From positions 1 through 64,000 of the forward strand of contig MEDY01000035.1 in NCBI GenBank assembly GCA_001724265.1: a DNA stretch of 64,000 bases, in the 5' to 3' direction. This DNA comes from Rhizaria sp. SCN 62-66. Its lineage: Eukaryota; Rhizaria, unplaced. Made by a program: the position numbers and the translations under genes. The notes under the pieces were generated by a model, which saw only the letters and a program-made list of their open reading frames with translations, had not been told where the DNA came from and searched no databases. Shown here in pieces: positions 38,601-46,975 of this stretch. Position 1 is the stretch's first letter. Every line of letters starts with the position of its first letter.

Positions 38601-41600
38601 GTTTCGCGGTCTCGACAGCGTCAGCGGCGTCTGCTTCGAGCAGCGCACGGCGGTACCGCTCCAGAGCCCCGCGCAGAGCCGGGTCGGCCACACCAGCCGC
38701 AACTGCGCCAGTGTCATTGCCGCCGCCGCCGCCGGTCTTAGAGGCGGACTTGCCAGACGCAGCTGCGGCGGCTGCAGCTGCGGCGGCGACTGTCGCGGCC
38801 TCGTCGTCGGTCACGGCGTCGAGTGGAGCGACGCGGGAGAGCAATTGCGAGCCGCGAGACGCCATGACGATCAGCGCAGACTCGCTGCGCGCGCGGAGCC
38901 CGGCGGCGGCGGTCGCGGTGCGCCCGGGGAGAGAAACCTCATCGTCTAACGCAGTCGCAGACGCAGATGATGCTGGCAACGACGCTGCTGCTGCGTAGGT
39001 GTTGGCACTGGCAGCGGCCGTGGCGGCGGCGGCGGCGGCGGCGTCGCGCGCGCGCTGGCGGCGGGCCGTGGCGATTGCAAAGTCAGCCAACTGACCGCGC
39101 ACCGCCTCGGCCTCAGTCGCCGCCGCCTGCAGGCGCGCGTGCAGCGACTCCGGTAAAAGCGGCCGGAACTGGCACTGGGGCGCCGCGAGCTGCGTCGAGA
39201 CCGAGGGATACGCCAGCGGAGTGCTGGCGCTGGCGCCTGGCACGGGCGCGGGGGACGGGGGGTCGCGGGCGGCGGTGGGCAGCCGCACCGAAGACGAGTC
39301 CAAGTCAAGCACCATCACGTGCGCCGGGGCACAGTCGCGCAACGCGGTGAGTCCGCCGATTACGAAGGGCTGTGGCGCGTGTAAAAAGTCTGCCAAACAC
39401 ACCGGCAGCAACGGAATATACACGAGCGAATGTGTCAACGGCGCCAGGAGCGCGAGGAGACTCTCGCAGACGTGCAGCAGAGGCCGCGGCGCGGAGGCCG
39501 TCACCAGCAGCGGCGTCTCCTGCAACAGCGCGTCGATGACCAAGCTCAGCACGTCCGGCTCCACGCGGCGGAGCAGGTGGGAAAAGTCGGCGTCGACCCT
39601 CGGCGCGCCGGCGGGCCCCAGTGCGCAGCTCGCCGCGGCAGCCGGGGTGACGGCAGTGAGTGACTGCGGCGCCGGTGCGTCGGGCGAGGGCAGAGGGGCC
39701 GGCGGGGCGAGCGCGGCGTTGAGCGCGGCCGTCAGCCGGGCCAGCCACGCCGGAGTGATGGTGCGCACGTAGGGATGCAGCCGGTGCTTATCCGAGCTGT
39801 TACCGCTGCCGCTGGTATTCTTGCCTGTGTCGCGCATGGTGAGGAGGTACGACTGACGGCGCGCGGGCTCTGATGTAAGCGTAGACGCCGACGCCGACGC
39901 GAAGGCCTTGGCAGCGGCGGAGGAGACAGCGCAGAGTGGCACTGGAGCGCACGGGAGGAAAGGCAGTGGGTGGACGAACGGCAGCCAGATCGTCGAGGGG
40001 GGCGCGAACGGCGACGGCACGCTCACCGCCGCCGCCGCCGACGACGACGAAGCTGAGGACGCTGCTGCAACTGCGGCAGCTGCTGCAGCGGCGAGGGCGG
40101 TGGGCGACGACGGCGTGAGTTCAGACGCGGAGCTAATAAGCCGCGACGGCGCCGGCGACACGGAGTGGCGGTGCGATGGCTTGAGACGCGCTGCCCGCTG
40201 CGGCGCCGCACTGGCCGCAGCAGCAGCAGCAGAGGCGGCCGTGGCGGCGGAGGACGTCACAGGGTTGAGGATCGCGCCGAGACAGATGCACGCGAGCAGC
40301 GGCAGCGCCAGCGGCGGCAGCGACGGCGGCAGTGAGCCTGGTAGAGAGGCCAGCTGCGCGCCCCACGATGCCACTCCGGCCGTGGCCAGGCAACGGCAGA
40401 GGGGCGCGGTAGCGATGCCACCGGCGTCTCTCCCAGTCGCTTGCTTCTTATCATGATCCTTCGCTGTATTCGCTGTCTGAGACTGCGGCTGGCGCTGCGC
40501 CTGGGATTCAGACTGGCATTGCTCTGTCGCGGCTGCAATGGCCTCCGGCGATACACCGGCCGCCGTGCACACAGCCACGTGCGGCGCCAGTCCGCAACCA
40601 CTCACGGTCCCACTGCCACTGCCGCTGCCACTGCCGCTACCGCCACCGCTGCTGCTGCTGTCGGCTGTTGCGCCCTGAAGCGTGGATTTGCTGTTGCGGC
40701 GTGCAACCGCTGCATCGGGGTCCATGGTGGGCTCGAACACCTTCGAGTCTGCGAATCGGCCCGCGGATGACCCCCAGGGCCTGAGCGCGCCGTCGGGGGC
40801 GGCGGCAGCAGTCTCGTCATCGTCGTCGTAGGCTGGCACACTGCAGTTGCTGGACGCGCCGGCGACTGCGGCGGCTGTAGCGGCACTGGCGCAGACTCCG
40901 TTGAGAAGACTGTTCGCCTCGGATGCTGTGCACGGCATCACACCCGGCGCTCCGCCGACCCCGAGACTAGCGCCAGTCCCAGTCCCAGCGCCAGCGCCGA
41001 CGCCGGTGCCGGTGCCAGTGGTGGAGGTGGCGGCGGTAGACTGGGAACAGCTGTTGGCGGCGAGCGCGGCGGCGGAGGCAGTGTACGAGCCCGCGCTGCC
41101 GCAGCTGCTGGCGCCGCACGCTGTTACCAGCGCAGGTGGGATGAATGCATGCGCGAGTGCTTCAAGGAATCCTTCGAAGAACCTGTGCAGCGGGCGGCGC
41201 GCAACGAGAACGAGCGCTTGCGAGGCGTAGACGGCGGCGGGGAGAGTGAACCCGGTCATATCGAGGTCGATGTCGGAGTTGACGAGCATGAACGAGCCGA
41301 CCTGCGCGCGGACAGTCGCGAGCAGCGACGGCGGGAGTGCGGCGTGCGTCGTCAATACGTAGCAGTAAGACCGTGTACCGTCGAGCCCGGTCAGGGCGCA
41401 ACCGTGCACGGAGCGTGGGGCGCGGGCGCCGGCGAGATGGCAGCCGCCAGGGAAAGCGAAGAGCTCGAGCCCGATCGGCAGAGAACGCGCGGCGGGGGAC
41501 GCGGCGCCTGAGGAAGACGAACCGTCGCCGCCGCCGCCCGCGCTAGCGCCTGCGCGAGAATCGCTGGAGAGCGGCGAAACATACGAGTGCAATCCCCCCG

Positions 41601-42261
41601 CACCGCTGGCGGCGGTGGCGGCGGCGGACGGGAATGCGAACATGTGGGGCGCGAAAAGGGCGTCGAAGGAGATCGACGCCGCGGTCTGCGCGTGCGCAAT
41701 GCGGGTCGGGAGCGCGCATTCGGGGTCGAGCAGCGACTGCGTTTGCTGCCGCGAGAGGTCCCAGAACGCCGGCGACTCCAGGTCGGCCTCGATCACAGCG
41801 ACGTGGGTGACGAGAGAGAGGAACAACATGCGGGCAGCGCGGAGAAGGACGGAACGCGCGAGAGGGTCTGCGGGGACTTCGACCGGCGGGCCACGCGTGG
41901 TAAGTGCTGAGGAAGACGCGGCCGTCGCGGCAGCTGCGGCGGCGGCGGCCGAGGACGCGAGACACGCCGCCGTGCCACTAGCGCTGAGAGTGCCGCTGCC
42001 GACAGGGCCGTAACCGCCACCTGTGGAAATGGAGTTAGCGCGGGAGCCGGCTTCCGCGCCGGCGGGGCCCGCGGTGGCGGAGCGGCGCTGGCGCATCTGT
42101 GGGCGCTGCAGATGCAATGATGAAGAAGCGACGTTGTTGTTGTTGTTGTTGTTTTGTGCGTCAGCGAGCGCGGCGGCGTCGTTGCAGCCGGCGGATGAGG
42201 GCACGACGCCTTGGGCAAAGATGCGTTCAGGAGCTCCTGAACCGAGCGGATGAGCGCTCAT
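35665..42261 (-). CDS. DENN-domain protein (putative Rab GEF), 2198 residues
   Basis: Predicted large DENN-domain protein; the family exchanges GDP for GTP on Rab GTPases at membranes. The upstream DENN part lies near residues 130-370 (LELFAFPGGC, CALTGLDGTRSYCYVLT, ALVLVARRPLHRFFEGFLEAL). The central DENN core is near 900-1000 (VLSLVIDALLQETPLLV, LTHSLVYIPLLPVCLADFL, PFVIGG). The downstream DENN part is near 1285-1430 (RLRERCLDAFVSLLRGYRFFL, FLDESPPETRPALEALFGTQMFVEFL). A beta-rich FFSAKWEMGTLELSGNVLRW block near 1437 may begin a PH/GRAM-like domain. Long Ala/Ser-rich insertions separate the three DENN parts. The target Rab cannot be inferred. Start ATG at 42261, single exon, TGA stop, no in-frame TAG. 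Confidence 0.82.
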   Translation of the reverse strand: MSAHPLGSGAPERIFAQGVVPSSAGCNDAAALADAQNNNNNNNVASSSLHLQRPQMRQRRSATAGPAGAEAGSRANSISTGGGYGPVGSGTLSASGTAACLASSAAAAAAAATAASSSALTTRGPPVEVPADPLARSVLLRAARMLFLSLVTHVAVIEADLESPAFWDLSRQQTQSLLDPECALPTRIAHAQTAASISFDALFAPHMFAFPSAAATAASGAGGLHSYVSPLSSDSRAGASAGGGGDGSSSSGAASPAARSLPIGLELFAFPGGCHLAGARAPRSVHGCALTGLDGTRSYCYVLTTHAALPPSLLATVRAQVGSFMLVNSDIDLDMTGFTLPAAVYASQALVLVARRPLHRFFEGFLEALAHAFIPPALVTACGASSCGSAGSYTASAAALAANSCSQSTAATSTTGTGTGVGAGAGTGTGASLGVGGAPGVMPCTASEANSLLNGVCASAATAAAVAGASSNCSVPAYDDDDETAAAAPDGALRPWGSSAGRFADSKVFEPTMDPDAAVARRNSKSTLQGATADSSSSGGGSGSGSGSGSGTVSGCGLAPHVAVCTAAGVSPEAIAAATEQCQSESQAQRQPQSQTANTAKDHDKKQATGRDAGGIATAPLCRCLATAGVASWGAQLASLPGSLPPSLPPLALPLLACICLGAILNPVTSSAATAASAAAAAASAAPQRAARLKPSHRHSVSPAPSRLISSASELTPSSPTALAAAAAAAVAAASSASSSSAAAAVSVPSPFAPPSTIWLPFVHPLPFLPCAPVPLCAVSSAAAKAFASASASTLTSEPARRQSYLLTMRDTGKNTSGSGNSSDKHRLHPYVRTITPAWLARLTAALNAALAPPAPLPSPDAPAPQSLTAVTPAAAASCALGPAGAPRVDADFSHLLRRVEPDVLSLVIDALLQETPLLVTASAPRPLLHVCESLLALLAPLTHSLVYIPLLPVCLADFLHAPQPFVIGGLTALRDCAPAHVMVLDLDSSSVRLPTAARDPPSPAPVPGASASTPLAYPSVSTQLAAPQCQFRPLLPESLHARLQAAATEAEAVRGQLADFAIATARRQRARDAAAAAAATAAASANTYAAAASLPASSASATALDDEVSLPGRTATAAAGLRARSESALIVMASRGSQLLSRVAPLDAVTDDEAATVAAAAAAAAAASGKSASKTGGGGGNDTGAVAAGVADPALRGALERYRRALLEADAADAVETAKRSHGGHTGGDEEKISQSSSSSSSSSSSALALAARVMMRSIDGPEFAATVAVEVVATPAAALMDLTVLRLRERCLDAFVSLLRGYRFFLRPVPAHVLQRRAMKQAAAASFAATSSARKGGSAAPAEEESLASLSASMFRREEFLDESPPETRPALEALFGTQMFVEFLTDRARRAALAAGPDWFDARVTTVLRRAVERLADDEAAAATSPVFVLVKSFFSAKWEMGTLELSGNVLRWAVRKPTPGSATGTPAAPASTSSSAFSASAGAISAKQPCTISRVAAALTGGSTAAAAAEAAALEADAAEIAALTGTVVRDLDADAAAATAYDDAAVKRSSSDSSNASSAHGAVEPPSPSVSRSAIKAQAALRLREQHTSLSLVESDDSTAANGGGLGAGGADGAAGGAGGHFVKSGAGGALGAANGPDAAALAAAVARARQRLRKSSMPTPFPLLVVVAGGLPASAAAAAQSSAAAAAGEPQDEGEMLVFFRDAPTRRRFVQLITARTWRHNRLLFEAFLLDEDVRAQLETEARAKLAAQSASAAGVSGGLLSPRRRIGVPIGGESSGMGGGLRSAVSAITTTAAARGAGHRAFGGGSPTVGAARRLAPRNHRSSLAGPGSLPNADLGARGPLQRHSVLQLMPLPAPSSLPRAGTEAIPTSFGSAGAAVASASGSPRKLLPPPLPLSATSPSVAETIAAAAAAGAAAAAALAAEAEAEADARALARSAATATGAAATGSGATLVNSSSGVGSTLSVSVDDVHAGDVAAEDEDEDDSDGNGGDGLGDDADADAEDDVIEADVVAAMEAAGQQHILDFIGTEDAHTAPAGECEQTGQLLTAGIQAHLTGATAPGAHRRSVLGSPLALASPAEIAATKRRSFFGTMRAHGMGEAVARSGSGSSGGSGGDSPGEDGAAPFGFVALDSTAADISGVEAGDAASPRLAQSVARRLSIGMAPAGWGPVSATLAPVSDADERDEDDDGSEE

Positions 42262-42959
42262 GAAAGAAAGTTAGACTAAGGCCAAGATGGCCAGGGGTAA
42301 ATTCGCCAATAGGGTTCAGTGTTCAACAGGATATCCTGAACCGGGAGCTGGAATTCCGGTGCAAACGCTCTGAGAAGGTCGAAACCAAGGAGATTCGCAT
42401 GGCGACATGGGGAAACATTGAGTTATGAGGCAAGATATCGGCGGTGTAGCATACAAAATTCAAATCTAGTTAATAAACACTAACATGCTAGCGTATCAAC
42501 TACGGCTGCATCACCTGACGAGTCCATGTACAAGAAATTGTCGCTGTGCAAACGTCGTGTGCAGACCATCTTCGGTCAGATTGTGGCTTGCGCCTCGTCG
42601 CTCCGAGAGTGTTGTCGCAATGATGCATTTCACGCTGCAAAGCGCGGATATATGCAAACTTCAAGAGACATAGTGCGTTAGCAAGCGGCAATTCATCCAG
42701 AATTTCCGTTATCCGTAGTAAAAACAACCCGACGTGTGTATTAAGTCCGATATCGGGATATTAAGATAGGATTCTAGGTATCATAACAGATGCGCCAGTC
42801 ATGCTTGCCGCGCCACTCTGGCCCCACAGCAGTTGCGAGCGCTTCACAAAACGCACGCAAACAGAAGGACTATATATAAGTATCGCAAATATTTAAAAAA
42901 AATATACTCTCATTCATCACGCATATAGCGCGCATGAAAGCGAAGCGGGATCTTCCGCT
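42262..42959. other. Spacer between the DENN gene and SSU72
   Basis: Promoter side of the DENN gene (-) and 3' flank of SSU72 (-). No coding or RNA feature seen. Confidence 0.4.
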
Positions 42960-43805
42960 TCAGATCCAGAGTACCGCGTGGTCGATCGGCTTCTGGATCT
43001 CATTCTCCAGCGCCTCAAGCAACGGCGGGAGCTTATCTTCCCAGTGTGTCGCGTCCGCGTGCCCCACCGTGCTCTCCGGCCGCGGCAGGTGCTGCGACAG
43101 CCGCGCCAGCAGCGCCGCCGCGGCCTCCGCGCCCTTGGCCGGCGGCGCGATGGCCGCATGCAACGCGTTGACCAAGCGCAGCGCCAGAACAGCGGCGCGC
43201 GACGCGTCCTCATGCGTGTCGGGCGTCTCGAGGTTCACAACGTGGCACGGCGCGAGCTGCGCACCCGTGCGCTGGCGCAGGTCGTCAACAACCGTGTTGT
43301 AGACGTGCATCTCGAATGTGAGGACGAGGTCGAACCGCGCAGTGCGAGCGTCTTGCCAGCGCTCAGGCGCGGCCTTGACGCGGGCGTCGCGTTCGAGCAT
43401 CGGGAGCGTGCCGAGACGCTGGTGCACCTCCTCGCCCTTGCGCCGGAGGTCGGCCGCCATCTCGGTGTACGGCGTGCCGAACGGGAACTCGTTCTTGCCG
43501 CCGGGCACTTCGCCGACGAGGGAGACTTTGGTGCCGACACCGAAGCTCGACACCAAGTGGTAGCCGTGCTGCAGCAACGCGTAGTGGGCCTCCATCGAGC
43601 GGTTCACGTTGGAGCGGCAGACCAGCGCGACGGAGATCTGACCGTGGCGGTGCGCGGTGCGCGCCCCGGTCGCTACAGCAGCCGCGGCCGCTGACGCTTG
43701 AGCTGGAGTGGTGGCGGCAACGGCGGCGGCTGCTGCGGCTGCGGGTGGAGCGCGTGGGTCGGACGAGCCCGCTGCGGGGCCGCGCGCCATGCGGGGGTCA
43801 CTCAT
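42960..43805 (-). CDS. SSU72: SSU72 RNA polymerase II CTD phosphatase
   Basis: Predicted 281-residue SSU72, the cysteine phosphatase that removes phosphate from Ser5/Ser7 of the polymerase II C-terminal repeats and works with the mRNA 3'-end processing complex. The catalytic loop VCRSNVNRSMEAH contains the CX5R motif with C63 and R69. Family blocks follow in order: SSFGVGTKVSLVG, PFGTPYTEMAADLRRK, MLERDARVKAAPERWQ, FDLVLTFEMHVYNTVVDDL and HVVNLETPDTHEDA, the last region holding the aspartate expected to act as general acid. About 55 Ala/Thr-rich residues precede the catalytic domain, an extension not usual in the roughly 195-residue family. ATG at 43805, eight bases after GTTACAG. Single exon, TGA stop. 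Confidence 0.93.
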   Translation of the reverse strand: MSDPRMARGPAAGSSDPRAPPAAAAAAAVAATTPAQASAAAAAVATGARTAHRHGQISVALVCRSNVNRSMEAHYALLQHGYHLVSSFGVGTKVSLVGEVPGGKNEFPFGTPYTEMAADLRRKGEEVHQRLGTLPMLERDARVKAAPERWQDARTARFDLVLTFEMHVYNTVVDDLRQRTGAQLAPCHVVNLETPDTHEDASRAAVLALRLVNALHAAIAPPAKGAEAAAALLARLSQHLPRPESTVGHADATHWEDKLPPLLEALENEIQKPIDHAVLWI

Positions 43806-44367
43806 GATGAGTGCTGTAACGCGTGAAAGTAGTCAGAGAGATAAAGATAAGCGTTGAAGACAGCTTGGGGATCGTTTGGGAAAAGTGGTGAAAGAACACG
43901 GAAAGCCAGTCAGACGAGCGGTCACTTATGCAGGTGGATGAAGGCCAAGCACGATTCGGATTCAAATAGTTTCTTGGTATCAATCAACTCAGCAAATCAC
44001 ATAGATGGAATTGCGCTGTCATTCTTAATAGACGGACTTAGTCGTGTTATCCAACGCTGTAAAGTTGACCTTCGTTGTGCGGCGGCTTGACTTCCTCCGG
44101 TCAACCTAGCCCCTCTCAAGAGGGAGCAGATTTTTTTAATGTTACATCGAATTCCGAGCGACATTGCCCGCAGAGTACACTGTTTTGCAGTGTATCTTGG
44201 CATTTCATATGTTATTTGCTCTTCATTTTAGTTAAATCCCGAGTCTGTGTGAAATAGCCTCATGCCGCCTCCTTTCTAACGCACCGTCCACAAACACGAA
44301 TCTGCTTTCCCCCCGACTTGAAATCTGACCTCGGCCACCATTTTCTCGTTTCCACCGCAGCTCTGCA
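43806..44367. other. Divergent promoter region of SSU72 and the RhoGAP gene
   Basis: Shared upstream region. A small hairpin (ccctc, loop tcaa, gaggg) at about 44114-44127 is followed within ten bases by seven T residues at about 44131-44137; it resembles a terminator of a small transcript, but no RNA gene is evident upstream. A GTCCGT on the minus strand near 44031 is a candidate donor for a 5'-UTR intron of SSU72. Confidence 0.4.
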
Positions 44368-46032
44368 ATGTCGGATACACCTGCTGAGCCTCCCGCGCTT
44401 GTCCCGCGGCCGTCCCTGACGCAGCGCCTGTCGGTGACACTGCGCCGCGAGCCCGCGGGTGCGGTCAAGTTCAACATCGACGGTGGCGAGGAGACTGTCA
44501 CCGTTCCTGGCGGCTCCCCCGACGCCGTGGCGCCGCTTCCGTTCGACGACGAGGCCTTCATCGCCAGCCGCAACGCGTTTCTCGCCGAAGTGCGCGAGGA
44601 CGACGACGAAGACGCTGATTCCGCTCTTACCTCGCCCGTAGCGACCATTACGAGCGCGCCTGCACCCGATGTTCGCGTGCTTCCTTGCTCCACCTCGCCG
44701 TCGTCCTCTGCGCCCGAGCCCGACGCACAGACCGACGCCGCGGCGTCCCCATGCGCTGCCGCGTCCCCCGCCTGCACATCCCCGCAGTCTGACGCCGTGC
44801 CGCCGCCGCCCCCGCCGCCGCCCGCCGCTCCCGCTGCCACTCCCACTCCCGCTCCCGCTGGTGTCAACATCGACATCGACATCGCCGCTCTGCCCTCGGC
44901 CGCTGCTTCTCCCGCGAACGACACCGACTCCAGCGCCGTCAGCCCTACTGCCACAGCTGCTGCTGCCGACTCCGCTGCCCCGTTCTCCCCGGCCTCCTTC
45001 TTCACCAACGCTGCGAGCTCAAATACTGCAGCCTCTTCCGCTGCCCGCGCCGCCGCGCTCTCCCCCACTGCCTGTGCCGTTGCCCACGCCGCCGCCATTG
45101 GCGCCCCCACTGCACCGTCCGTTCCCTCTATCCCGGGCCCGCCCGCCGCGCTGCCGCCGCCGCTGCCCACAAGCTCCGCCGCAAGCTCCGCCGCGCCGAC
45201 CCCGTCCTGCGGAAGCTCTGCCGCCAGCGCTGCCCGCGCCGGCGCGCTGGCGACTGTGACCGCGGCGGAGCAGCGCGCGGTCGGCGAGCTGCGCGTGCAC
45301 CAGGGCGCCACGTCCCACGTCGTCAAATCCGTTCACCGCACTGCGCACGTCACCTATGACCCCGAAACGGGCCGTTTCTCCGACGTGCCCCCCGAGTGGC
45401 GCGATGAGCTCGCCAAGGCCTTCGGGCTCCCGCTCGCGCTCACAGCCTCGCACGCCGTCGAGGGGTACACTGCGCGGCTCCCGCCCGTGCTGCTGCACTT
45501 GCGCGAGAGCCTCATCGCCCACGGCGGGCTCGCCACGCCCGGTGTGTTCCGCGTGGCGCCCGATAACTCCGCTGCGACAGCCGCCAAAGCCGCGCTTAAC
45601 GCGTGCGGCGGCCGTTTCCCGCCCTGTGACGACGTGCACATCGCAGCGAACCTGCTCAAGGTGTGGTTCCGCGACCTCCCCGCGCGGTTGTTCGCCCCGC
45701 TGTCGGAGACGGACATGTTGGCGTGCGCAACGCCCGACGCCGCGGGTGCGCTGCTTATGGCTCACTTCAGGGACCCGCACTTGACGCTGCTGCTGTGGCT
45801 GCTTGACCTGTGCGCGGATGTCGCTGCGCGTGCAAGTGAGAACTTGATGACGCCGCAGAACCTTGCGATTGTGTTCGCGCCCAACGTGTTCAGGATTGCG
45901 GACATTACGGACCCGACGATTGCGGCCAAGATTGACGTCATGTCGCATATGTTGCTGTGTAAGAAGCTCACGGCGTTCCTTGCGCTCGCGATTGACTGGC
46001 GCGCGAAGGATACCACGCGTCCCCGTCCCTGA
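44368..46032 (+). CDS. RhoGAP protein with CRIB-like motif
   Basis: Predicted 554-residue GTPase-activating protein for Rho-family GTPases. The first 300 residues are Pro/Ala/Ser-rich and likely disordered. A CRIB-like segment near residue 320 (HVTYDPETGRFSDVPPEW) suggests binding to Rac/Cdc42-type GTPases. The RhoGAP domain covers about residues 365-545: LPPVLLHLRESLIAHGGLATPGVFRVAPD with the arginine finger at about R395, then LLKVWFRDLPARLF and ENLMTPQNLAIVFAPNVFR. The arginine finger and the conserved KxxxRxLP and PxN elements look intact, so it is probably catalytically active. ATG at 44368, seven bases after a pyrimidine-tract CAG. Single exon, TGA stop. Confidence 0.88.
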   Translation: MSDTPAEPPALVPRPSLTQRLSVTLRREPAGAVKFNIDGGEETVTVPGGSPDAVAPLPFDDEAFIASRNAFLAEVREDDDEDADSALTSPVATITSAPAPDVRVLPCSTSPSSSAPEPDAQTDAAASPCAAASPACTSPQSDAVPPPPPPPPAAPAATPTPAPAGVNIDIDIAALPSAAASPANDTDSSAVSPTATAAAADSAAPFSPASFFTNAASSNTAASSAARAAALSPTACAVAHAAAIGAPTAPSVPSIPGPPAALPPPLPTSSAASSAAPTPSCGSSAASAARAGALATVTAAEQRAVGELRVHQGATSHVVKSVHRTAHVTYDPETGRFSDVPPEWRDELAKAFGLPLALTASHAVEGYTARLPPVLLHLRESLIAHGGLATPGVFRVAPDNSAATAAKAALNACGGRFPPCDDVHIAANLLKVWFRDLPARLFAPLSETDMLACATPDAAGALLMAHFRDPHLTLLLWLLDLCADVAARASENLMTPQNLAIVFAPNVFRIADITDPTIAAKIDVMSHMLLCKKLTAFLALAIDWRAKDTTRPRP

Positions 46033-46975
46033 GCTGCGCAACTCGACTGCGCAGTGCAGTGCAGATAAGAGCTCTATTTCCAGAACTGTGACAGCGACTT
46101 GCAGACAGTAAAGGACGGACCGACTGCGAGAGAAGGCCGGTTAGGGCAGGGCAGGGCCACGCGTCAAATGCACAATCATACGCATGCATAAAGACGCATA
46201 TTCATGCAAATTTCTGCTTACATAGACATATCGAGTCTGTGTGTGATGTGCCTAATTGTCTTCGTGCTGTTTATGTGGATAATTTAGCGCGCACTGTCTG
46301 TGAAAGATCGCAGTGACACTCTGCTTGCCATGTTGGTCGTTTTATATCACGAATACTAAGACGAATGAGACTAGTACTGTCATTTAGTATGTTTTTCTGA
46401 CGCTATATCTGCCGATTTTGTCCTTGTTTGTTTGTTTGTCTGTTGCAAATATCTGTCTGCGTCTCTCGACACTTACTAAGTTCCTGCAGTCGGACGATGA
46501 TGATGCAGTGACGCCTCTCTGCGGCTTCCTTTCTTTGTACATTTTACCCCCTCATCAACACGTGTAACGATAAAAATACACCACCCAATTGTAATGACAC
46601 TACTCACAACAATCATATCGCGTGCTATCATCTGTCCGCACACTGGCCAGGTACGCATATTAGAACAAGTGAACTGGTGTGAATTTGCTGCTGTTAGACT
46701 ATTGCATCGGTCTTGCTGCTGCCTTGCCAGGTTAATGGACATGTAATTACGTCTTTGTGAGCCTGTGAGCCTAGTAGCCTTGGCTTCGCCAGCTCCTACA
46801 CCGCCGTGTAATACATGTACATGTACCAACTTATCTGTTCATTCAATACAACAAATGAGAGAAAACAAAAGCAACTTCAATCTATGTATAGCTTTTTACA
46901 AGTGGAAAATAAAAAACAACCACAAGATGTGCCTCAATCGTACATGTACATATGTATCAGTGCATCTGTACTCGC
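46033..46975. other. Tail-to-tail spacer
   Basis: AT-rich 3' flanks of the RhoGAP gene (+) and Mcm10 (-). Open frames of up to 117 codons occur but lack GC3 bias and recognisable motifs. No gene called. Confidence 0.45.

Noticed and set aside
44114-44137. Hairpin plus T run as a bacterial-type or Pol III terminator
   Set aside because: The genome is eukaryotic, and no tRNA or other small RNA structure is visible upstream.
46476-46829. 117-codon minus-strand frame in the spacer downstream of the RhoGAP gene
   Set aside because: AT-rich, no GC3 bias, no motif, and no consistent start context.
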